Of a DNA stretch of 57,154 bases, positions 51,301 through 57,154 are shown piece by piece. Both the position numbers and the translations under genes were made by a program. Within the stretch, counting starts at the first letter, position 1. Every line of letters starts with the position of its first letter. The DNA comes from a bacterium (GTDB lineage: Bacteria > Desulfobacterota > JAPLJL01), in the NCBI GenBank assembly GCA_028713675.1, contig JAQTNV010000021.1:1-57154 (forward strand), in the 5' to 3' direction. The notes under the pieces are model-generated. The model saw only the letters and a program-made list of their open reading frames with translations, searched no databases and was not told the origin of the DNA.

Positions 51301-54011
51301 GTTTGTTCCACAAAGGGACCGTTTCCGATGGGCCACCATATATCCAGGGACGGGTCGTAAGCGCTGCCGGCATTGGTATACGAACCGTCATACCCGCTCC
51401 AGACGATCATGTCCTTCCCGGTCCAGACCATAGCCTGGCCGTAGCGCGGGGTGGGCACGTCCTGGCCGGTGCTGGTAGGAGTCCAGGCGTCGCCGGAAGG
51501 ATTATATCGGCCGCCAGTGTTGGCTAATCCCCCGCCGTCATTTCCACCCCAGACGATCATCTCCGTTCCCGTCCAGACCGCGGTGTGTTGTTGCCGGCCG
51601 GAGGGAGTGTTCGCGTCCAAGGCGGTGGACATCCACGAATCGGCGGACGGATCATAGCGGCTGCCGTCCTGCAAATAAGCGGCCCCGTCCCACCCGCCCC
51701 AGACGATCATCCATCCGTCGGTGCTGTCCCAGACCGCGGTATGCTGCGATCGGGTCGAAGGCTGGCTCCCGTCGGCCAGGGTGGACGTCCAAACATCGGT
51801 AGTCGGGTTATAGCGGGCGCCATCGTTGTAATAGGAATATATTGCCATGTAATCACAGGATTCTCCGCCCCAGACAATCATTTCCGATCCGGTCCAAACC
51901 GCGGTGTGCTTGGATCTTCCCGAAGGAGCGCCGGGATCGGTGGTCGTCCAGGAATCCGCGGAAGGATCGTAGCGGCCACCGTCATTCAGATAAAAATAGT
52001 ACGGCCAAGTCCCGCCGTCGTAATAATTCCCGCCCCAGACAATCATTTCCGTCCCTGTCCAGACCGCGGTGTGGTCCTGTCTCCCGTACGGCACGTTAGT
52101 GCCGGTGCTGGTGGGTAACCAGGAGTCGGAGGAGGGGTTGTACCTGCCGCCGGTATTTAAATAACTGCCGTCATATCCTCCCCATATGATCATTTCTGTT
52201 CCTGTCCAGACCGCGGTGTGGTACTCGCGGACGGAAGGCGTATTGGCGTCAATGGCAGTGGCCGTCCACATATCGGTAGACGGGTCATAGCGGCAGCCGC
52301 TCTGGAGGAAATAACCATAGTCATCCCCGCCCCAGGCGATCGCTTCCGTTCCCGTCCAGACCAAGCTGGCATACTCCCGGCCCTCGGGCAGTTCCGTGGG
52401 GGTTATCGTGGGCGTCCAGGTATCGGTGGCGGGGTTATACCTGCCTCCGGTGCCCAGGGCCCCACCTTCGCCTCCGCTGTTGCCTCCCCAGATAATCATT
52501 TCTTCCCCTGTCCAGACGGCGGTGTGAAGTCCCCTGGGTTCGGGCACATACCCATCCAGGCTGGTAGGTTCCCAGGTATCGGTGGCGGGATCGTAAAGGC
52601 CCCCGCTGTTAAGACTCGTGGAGCCCCCGTCCGAGGTACCGCCCCAGACAATCATTTTCGTTCCGGTCCAGACCGTGGTGTGAGCGTACCGTCCCTCAGG
52701 CACGGTTTTGCTCCTGGTCTTCTGCCATGACCCGATCGGCGCGGGCGCCCTTTCCTCTCCCGGAAGACCCGGGGGCAGGGCGATCACGAGCCAGGAATAA
52801 TCGGCGGGGGAAGCGTCCACATTGCCGGCCTGATCAACCGCCCGCACGGATAAAATATGCACCCCGTTGGCAAGCCGAAAAACCGACGGCACCGGGCAAA
52901 CGGAGAAACCAGCCGAATCCAGGTTGCACTCGTAGGTGCAGTTTCCCTCGTTGCAGGCGAACCCGAAGCCCACCTCGGCATCACTGGGGCTATCCGGTGT
53001 CTGGACGATTTCCGTCTCCGGGGGAACCCGGTCCACCTTCCAGGAGAAAGTAGCCGGGCTGGAATCCACCCGGCCGGAGATGTCCACCGCCCGCACGGAG
53101 AAGAGATGCTGGCCGTCGGCGACCCCGGAATAACCCCGGGGGGAGGTGCAGATCGAATACCCGCCGCCGTCCAGGTCGCACTCGAAGCTGCAGCTCGCGA
53201 AATTGCAGTAGAAACCAAAAAGCGGGTCCGGGGACCGGGTCGGGCTGGCCGGCACCATGGTTATCACCGTCTCCAGGCAGGGCAGGAAAATCGAAAACTC
53301 GTTGGAGTAATCCGAGCTTTCGACCGCTCCATAAGCGAAAACCCGATAGGAATAAACCATCCCGCAGGAAAGGTTTTCATCCTGAAAGACGGTCACGTCC
53401 CTTCCGACGCTCCCGGCCGAGGAGAAGACGTTATCAATCGCGCGCCTTCTTTCAATATAAAATCCGGTTTCATTATTGGCGTTATCGGTCCAGGAAAGCG
53501 CTAACTGGCTGCTCGAAACCGCCTGCGCCTGGAGGTTCGACGGGGGCGCGACAATTCCCTCCCCGTAAGGCCCCATCACGATCTGGCCGATGTCGTTGGT
53601 CTGTTCTGCCACTACCGTGAAGCCGTCGATGGTCCCCTGGTAAATGATGGCGTTCGCGGAATTCAATCCGTCCAGGACCAGTTTCCGGTTATCCCCCGCC
53701 TGGACACTTCTGACCACGATGGTCCCGCCCGCGGGATAAAGACCGGAAAATGTCTGTTCCAGCTGTTCCATATCCGGCCCGGTGACGGTCGCCCGCAGGC
53801 TCACTACCGCTGCGGGCAGGGCCTGGGGGTAAAACCGCGCTGGTGCGAAGGCAAAAAGCCCGGGGTCGGAAACCGTGAGCACCGGCCCCCCATCCTGCCA
53901 GACCAGGTCGAAAGTAACTCCCCCCGTTCCCTGGGAGGGGGAATCGGCCGAGCCGCAGGACCCCAGCCAGAACGCGACAATCAGAGACAAGGCCAGATTA
54001 ATTCTTTTCAT
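48351..54011 (-). CDS. Giant Kelch-repeat lipoprotein
   Basis: 1886 residues. Lipobox signal MKRINLALSLIVAFWLGSC (Cys19) directs outer-membrane anchoring. A beta domain (about 30-150) and a fibronectin type III domain (about 155-245, PSNLQAQAVSSSQLALSWTD) follow. Next are two bacterial Ig-like modules (about 250-410), each with a Cx4Cx3Cx9C pattern (FYCNFASCSFECDLDGGGY; FACNEGNCTYECNLDSAGF). Then 28 Kelch-like repeats of about 50 residues (about 435-1850), each PSGRxxHTAVWTGTEMIVWGG, then GGRYNP, DSW and PT. Twenty-eight equals four seven-bladed propellers. A short Gly/Glu tail ends it. GAGGGG precedes ATG. Likely an adhesin or surface-binding scaffold, last gene of a cluster with a FecR protein and a TPR-barrel protein. 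Confidence 0.9.
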   Translation of the reverse strand: MKRINLALSLIVAFWLGSCGSADSPSQGTGGVTFDLVWQDGGPVLTVSDPGLFAFAPARFYPQALPAAVVSLRATVTGPDMEQLEQTFSGLYPAGGTIVVRSVQAGDNRKLVLDGLNSANAIIYQGTIDGFTVVAEQTNDIGQIVMGPYGEGIVAPPSNLQAQAVSSSQLALSWTDNANNETGFYIERRRAIDNVFSSAGSVGRDVTVFQDENLSCGMVYSYRVFAYGAVESSDYSNEFSIFLPCLETVITMVPASPTRSPDPLFGFYCNFASCSFECDLDGGGYSICTSPRGYSGVADGQHLFSVRAVDISGRVDSSPATFSWKVDRVPPETEIVQTPDSPSDAEVGFGFACNEGNCTYECNLDSAGFSVCPVPSVFRLANGVHILSVRAVDQAGNVDASPADYSWLVIALPPGLPGEERAPAPIGSWQKTRSKTVPEGRYAHTTVWTGTKMIVWGGTSDGGSTSLNSGGLYDPATDTWEPTSLDGYVPEPRGLHTAVWTGEEMIIWGGNSGGEGGALGTGGRYNPATDTWTPTITPTELPEGREYASLVWTGTEAIAWGGDDYGYFLQSGCRYDPSTDMWTATAIDANTPSVREYHTAVWTGTEMIIWGGYDGSYLNTGGRYNPSSDSWLPTSTGTNVPYGRQDHTAVWTGTEMIVWGGNYYDGGTWPYYFYLNDGGRYDPSADSWTTTDPGAPSGRSKHTAVWTGSEMIVWGGESCDYMAIYSYYNDGARYNPTTDVWTSTLADGSQPSTRSQHTAVWDSTDGWMIVWGGWDGAAYLQDGSRYDPSADSWMSTALDANTPSGRQQHTAVWTGTEMIVWGGNDGGGLANTGGRYNPSGDAWTPTSTGQDVPTPRYGQAMVWTGKDMIVWSGYDGSYTNAGSAYDPSLDIWWPIGNGPFVEQTPRYAHSAVWTGKEMIVWGGYDDSYYLNTGARYNPGSDSWTPTSVDGDVPSGRDFHQAVWTGAEMIVWGGTDSYSYFDTGGRYDPETDSWKATQPPQVPSRRMAATSVWTGTEMIVWGGIDDSGYLNTGGRYNPSIDAWTATDSSESAPQARQQHTAVWTGTEMIVWGGYNYQNLDTGGRYNPSTDSWISTSTATGVPAARADHTAVWDNNDGLMVVWGGNYHFGVTNTGGRYNPNTDTWTPTSTDANVPSSRYGHAAVWTGSKMIVWGGTNGELPIDGGVYDPYNDTWTPIAQDANTPSGRYYHTAVWTGTEMIVWGGYNGSYLNDGGRYNPSSDSWTAIAVDGNTPSGRQDHTAVWTGTEMIVWGGTYHAGMTMFNDGGKYNPSDDTWTPTNVDVDVPSGRYSHTAVWTGNEMLVWGGFVDYSMGSSYTNTGGRYNPADDTWTPMATSVVPSGRTDFTAVWTGSEMIVWGGHYYDGGTYPYDFYLNDGGRYNPFTDTWTLTGTGENVPSVRGYHSAVWTGTEMIVWGGYYYENMGEGGNEYCYNDGGRYDPADDSWTPVSVENAPSERDYHSAVWTGTEMIVWGGEDVGSNLIDGGRYNPAQDSWTATDTGATIPSGREYHTAVWTGTEMIVWGGMDMNNNFLNDGGRYDPATDSWTPIMIDAYTPSGRYFHTAVWTGTKMIIWGGYDWSESLVNDGGQYDPAGDSWTPVTIGANTPSGRQDHTVVWTGAEMIVWGGLDQTSYPVNDGGRYDPVTDSWMPTAVDLNTPSGRHYHTAVWTGTEMIVWGGLDQTYYYANDGGRYDPALDSWEPISTTDAPTGRENHSVVWTGYQMIVWGGDDGYNYFNDGGLYDPDQDTWKPVTTKFAPSGRSNHTAIWAFGAMIVWGGMDDSYYYRSGGIYDPSGDTWVGTVLTGAPSGRVFHTAVWTGNEMIIWGGYNFLAFKGAGNYMDTGGRFSFQTGDTSGEAFELPFESGGGEVIVP

Positions 54012-54117
54012 TTTTCCCCTCGTTTACTTATTTCCTTCACCTTTATTTATCTGTTCCCTGGCATCAATTCACTTGAATCCGTTCCCTTACATCTTTTCCC
54101 TGGCATCTAATCCCTAA

Positions 54118-54966
54118 TTAGTAATGGACCACCACGTCTCCGGTTTTCCGCTTTTCAACTTCCTTGTTGACGAGAGCCCTCCAAGCTTCCGAATTCTGCT
54201 GTCCGTTCGTTGAATCCTGGGTGTCCGGAACTTCGGTCACCACCAGGGTGAAGCCCGAACCCCCGTTCGGGAAAGCGGCCTTCATCAAATCCCCCAGATT
54301 GGCCAGCCAGGCCGGCAGCTGGATGTCCGTCCCTTCCATCTGCTGCTGGATTTCCTCCGCGGTCGCCGGCACCGGCTGGGACGGGCCACCCGCAGCGCCC
54401 ACATAACTTTTCATTCCCGCGGTCAGGATCATCTGGCCCAGGGCTTCCGCGGTGAGGCCTTTGACTGCGATCTCTCCGGAAAGCGCCAGCACCACCGTCT
54501 GCCCGTCGGCGCCCACAACCTGCACAATGAAATGGCTTCCCCGCACCCCGGTGACCGAGGTCGGGGTTGCGACCTCGAACTTGGAATCCGAACTCGGGAA
54601 ATAGCGGCCGATCAGGGCCCTGACTTTGCCGGTCACCAGGTCGAGTTTCACCGACCGTTTCCCCGCAAGGCTGGAAAACTGATGCTCGGTCAGGACCAGC
54701 TCGGTCTTCTCACCCAGGGCGATCAGGCTCTCGTCGCTGAGCAGGATCTTGGCTTTGCCTTTTTCCGTTTTGATCCGGTCTTTGACAAACACCGGGGCGC
54801 CCTTAACGAGGGCCTTCTCCACCGTTCCCCCGCCCGGGAAAATCTTCACGACCCCTTCCAGCGCCACCACCTCGCCCACGGAATCCTGGCCGGAGACTAT
54901 CCCGGGAAGGAAGACCAGGAAGGAAAGCCAGAAAAACCCCAAGGCCAGAGCTAAATGCTTTTTCAA
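54118..54966 (-). CDS. FecR-domain periplasmic protein
   Basis: About 282 residues from TTG 54966, chosen because GGGAGGTGG lies just before it and the signal peptide (LKKHLALALGFFWLSFLVFL, ending VSGQ) then starts properly; an ATG at 55002 is the alternative. FecR domain at about 25-150: VGEVVALEGVVKIFPGGG, PVFVKDRIKTEKGKAKILLSD, DLVTGKVRAL and FEVATPTSVTGVRGSHFIVQV. The C-terminal part is low in recognisable motifs. There is no FecI-type sigma factor or anti-sigma transmembrane helix, so it is a stand-alone periplasmic FecR, a type often found beside outer-membrane barrels and adhesins. Confidence 0.85.
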   Translation of the reverse strand: MKKHLALALGFFWLSFLVFLPGIVSGQDSVGEVVALEGVVKIFPGGGTVEKALVKGAPVFVKDRIKTEKGKAKILLSDESLIALGEKTELVLTEHQFSSLAGKRSVKLDLVTGKVRALIGRYFPSSDSKFEVATPTSVTGVRGSHFIVQVVGADGQTVVLALSGEIAVKGLTAEALGQMILTAGMKSYVGAAGGPSQPVPATAEEIQQQMEGTDIQLPAWLANLGDLMKAAFPNGGSGFTLVVTEVPDTQDSTNGQQNSEAWRALVNKEVEKRKTGDVVVHY

Positions 54967-55033
54967 AATCCACCTCCCATTTTTATCCTTGGTTTTCCCC
55001 ATCCGATTAAACCGCCGTCGACCTGACTCCAGG

Positions 55034-56371
55034 TCAAACCGTGAGATTAAGACTGAGCATTAACAGCAAGCGCTGGTATGAATATTTCTCGATATTGGAA
55101 TAATTCTCGGTCAGGCTCAGCCCAAGTTCCGCACCCCACCATTTGGCGGCCTCCCATCCCGCTGAGGCCCGCAGGCCGAGTTCGTTGTCCAGCCGGCTGG
55201 CCCACTCCCCGTTCTTTTTCGGCATGGAATTCTCATGGCGGAAGCCCCGGTGTTCATAATCTCCCGCGAGGGAGAACGTCGCCCCCAGATACCGGTAATC
55301 AAAGCTGGCGCCCGCGTGGTGGCCGAGATACTCAAAGTCCGAACCCTGGGCCAGGTTCGCCTTGAATCGATATTCCGGGGTAATGGTCAACCGCTGGCCC
55401 GGGCCGATAAATATATATTGTCGGAAATCCACGGCGTGGCTCATCGAATCCTGGCTCAAGACCGGATCGGCGAAGGAAATGTGAAAGATATCCCGCCGGA
55501 ATTCGTAGCCCAGATAAGAAACCAAGTTCGGATTAATCATGTAATTCAAGGCCGGTGTCACCGAATGGCTCTGGGAATACAAATCCAGCGAGGACCCGGC
55601 CAGGAGTACGTCATATGAGTAATTCAGCCGGGCCAGGTATTTTTTGCCTTCGTGAGAAGCGAAAAAGCCGAAGGTGTGGTCCAGCATGTCATATTCCCGC
55701 GGGTTGAAATCCTTCTGGCCCAGATCAAAATTCAGTCCATAGAAGCCCGTGTAACTTAAACCGCTTTTGAACTGTTCGGAAAATGCATGGGAAATCTCAC
55801 CAAACCCCAGGAAGATCTGGCGGATGCCCCACTGGTGGGAAACCGACCCGGGCAGTTCGGAATCGCGGGGAGCTAGGACCAGGTTAGAATCATACTGCGT
55901 TCCCGTCGAAAGCTTGATCCGCCAGAAGCGGGATTTTCCCTGCTGCTCCGGAGCGGCCTCCGCCAGGTCGAGCTCCTTCTGCGCCTCCTCCTTGTTCCCG
56001 AGCTTGAGCAGGGCCAGCCCGAGGGAAAGATGGAATTCCGCGTTGGCGGGAGACTTTACCAGGAGCCGGCGGAAAATCTGAGCGGATTTTTCGAAATCCC
56101 CGACCTGGTAACAAGCCTGGCCCAGGTAGGTCAGCGCCTGCTCCGAATCCGGCGCCATTTCCAGAGCCTTCTCAAAATCCGACTTGGCCTGGGCCCAATC
56201 GCCTTTCTCCGAATTCAATACCCCCCGGGTAATCATGATTTCCGCCGCTTCCCGCGGCTCGGCCGCCAAGGCCGGGCGCGGAGCCAGCCAGCTTCCAAGA
56301 ATCAGAAGTAAAACCAAGCCCAGATACCCACCGGACCGGGTCCACTCAGATAATAAATTTTCTGCCTTCAT
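55034..56371 (-). CDS. TPR + outer-membrane beta-barrel protein (Slam-like architecture)
   Basis: About 445 residues from ATG 56371 (AAAGGACGGGAAAG upstream; the frame opens at 56476). Signal peptide to about residue 37 (RPALAAE), three TPR repeats at about 38-140 (GDWAQAKSDFEKALEMAPDS, GDFEKSAQIFRRLLVKSPAN, GNKEEAQKELDLAEAAP), then a barrel from about 150 to the end starting KLSTGTQYDSNLVLAPRD. TPR plus C-terminal barrel is the layout of Slam (surface lipoprotein assembly modulator, DUF560) and some secretin-like exporters. First gene of the cluster that ends with a giant lipoprotein. Whether it truly belongs to Slam needs a profile search. Confidence 0.82.
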   Translation of the reverse strand: MKAENLLSEWTRSGGYLGLVLLLILGSWLAPRPALAAEPREAAEIMITRGVLNSEKGDWAQAKSDFEKALEMAPDSEQALTYLGQACYQVGDFEKSAQIFRRLLVKSPANAEFHLSLGLALLKLGNKEEAQKELDLAEAAPEQQGKSRFWRIKLSTGTQYDSNLVLAPRDSELPGSVSHQWGIRQIFLGFGEISHAFSEQFKSGLSYTGFYGLNFDLGQKDFNPREYDMLDHTFGFFASHEGKKYLARLNYSYDVLLAGSSLDLYSQSHSVTPALNYMINPNLVSYLGYEFRRDIFHISFADPVLSQDSMSHAVDFRQYIFIGPGQRLTITPEYRFKANLAQGSDFEYLGHHAGASFDYRYLGATFSLAGDYEHRGFRHENSMPKKNGEWASRLDNELGLRASAGWEAAKWWGAELGLSLTENYSNIEKYSYQRLLLMLSLNLTV

Positions 56372-56571
56372 CTTTCCCGTCCTTTTCCGGATTGAGTGCA
56401 ATAAAAGCCGCTTATTACGCCTGATTATCAACCCTTCCGCCTGACATACTTTTATATATCTTACATACCTGATCACGACAATTAAATCAACCCCAAAACC
56501 CGAATAAAATGCATGCAGATATTATGTTCACTCGGTTGCCAAAGCATTTATATATCGGTTAACTTTTCTCC

Positions 56572-57154
56572 ATGAAAAACAATTCGAAAATTATCGCGAT
56601 GGTGGGCAAGGGCGGGGTCGGGAAAACCGCCCTTTCCGCTTCCCTGGGCCGGGCCCTGATCATGAAAAAACAAAAACCTCTCCTGATCGACGCCGATCCC
56701 GCCCAGGGGCTCACCTACATGATGGGCCTGGGGCCGGATCAGAAAACCATCGGCCTGGCCCGCGACGCCATTATCGAACGGGCCCAGGCCAGGGGGAAAG
56801 ACGCCAAGGAGGAAATCGCGGCGATGTTCGACTACCTGGTCACCGAAGCCCTGATCGAAAAGGAAGGGTTCAGCTTTTTAGCCATGGGCCGGAGCCAGTC
56901 CAAGGGCTGTTTCTGCCCGCTGAACAACCTGCTCCGCCAGGCAATCGAATCGCTTTCCCGGAATTTCCCCTATGTCCTCATTGACGCCGAAGCCGGGATC
57001 GAGCAGATCAACCGGGAAGTGGTCCGAAGCGTCAGCCACCTGATTGTCCTGGTCGATCTCTCCCTGCGCAGCATCGCGGTGGCGGAACAGATCCGGGAAA
57101 CCATAAAACGTCTCTGGATTGATTGCCGCCTGGGCGTGGTGGCCAACCGGTCCG
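56572..57154 (+). CDS. CooC-like carbon monoxide dehydrogenase maturation ATPase (partial)
   Basis: 194 codons from ATG 56572 run off the window end. Deviant Walker A GKGGVGKT (12-19), DADPAQGLTYMMG, and a C113-x-C115 pair in SKGCFCPLNNLLR, the metal/dimer motif of CooC; then VLIDAEAGIEQINREVV (Walker B) and LIVLVDLSLRSIAVAEQI. CooC-type ATPases insert nickel into CO dehydrogenase. It implies that CODH or CODH/ACS genes may lie just beyond the window. Divergent from the TPR-barrel gene. Confidence 0.87.
   Translation, partial: MKNNSKIIAMVGKGGVGKTALSASLGRALIMKKQKPLLIDADPAQGLTYMMGLGPDQKTIGLARDAIIERAQARGKDAKEEIAAMFDYLVTEALIEKEGFSFLAMGRSQSKGCFCPLNNLLRQAIESLSRNFPYVLIDAEAGIEQINREVVRSVSHLIVLVDLSLRSIAVAEQIRETIKRLWIDCRLGVVANRS

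Noticed and set aside
48825..52730. Long plus-strand frames over the Kelch gene (up to 503 codons)
   Set aside because: They repeat with the Kelch DNA units and encode Pro/Arg/Gly-rich repeats with no start signals; a shadow of the repeat coding.

Overview
The window is about 57 kb of chromosome from a GC-rich, Gram-negative, probably anaerobic bacterium. TonB, FadL-type and TPR-barrel outer-membrane proteins and several lipobox signal peptides show an outer membrane. An AmmeMemoRadiSam radical SAM enzyme, a CooC-like CO-dehydrogenase maturation ATPase, DUF362 and LarA-like proteins, and many acyl-CoA enzymes point to an anaerobe of the Desulfobacterota (former Deltaproteobacteria) type. That placement is inferred from gene content only; there is no rRNA or tRNA in the window. 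Nearly all spacers hold short repeats, many of them seven-base tandem arrays.

Layout. 1-9.8 kb: end of a membrane protein; a substrate-binding protein translationally coupled to a TonB receptor; a flavodoxin/ferredoxin protein; a nitronate-monooxygenase-like (NPD) flavoprotein; two overlapping FadL-type porins; AmrS. 9.9-18.1 kb: an acetolactate-synthase-like ThDP enzyme, a small membrane protein, two more NPD proteins, a DUF362 protein, an orphan Hpt protein and a DRG-like TGS GTPase. 18.3-24 kb: a large unknown lipoprotein, a repeat-filled spacer with DnaA-box-like sites, MazG, a LarA-like protein and a two-helix membrane protein. 24.1-29.1 kb: an accessory island, very AT-rich from 25.3 to 28.3 kb, with a nuclease, two small membrane proteins, a lipoprotein and a KilA-N protein. 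It is bracketed by inverted 24-bp repeat arrays and contains direct repeats and a perfect palindrome.

29.1-48.2 kb: an NAD-dependent epimerase, the fourth NPD protein, an orphan receiver domain, an HMG-CoA-synthase/DUF35 fusion followed by a thiolase, three orphan DctP-type solute-binding proteins, an SCP2-domain protein, a degenerate transposase-like protein, an alpha-methylacyl-CoA racemase-like protein, an acyl-CoA dehydrogenase, a tandem pair of unknown paralogues, and TypA/BipA. FadL, racemase, dehydrogenase, thiolase and SCP2 together suggest breakdown of hydrophobic, perhaps branched or isoprenoid-like, substrates, but the genes are scattered on both strands.

48.3-56.4 kb: a three-gene minus-strand cluster encoding a TPR/outer-membrane barrel protein, a FecR-domain protein and an 1886-residue lipoprotein with 28 Kelch-like repeats, closed by a hairpin terminator. 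The architecture resembles a Slam-type surface-lipoprotein exporter beside a candidate client and is my best candidate for an undescribed system. The window ends inside a CooC-like ATPase gene.
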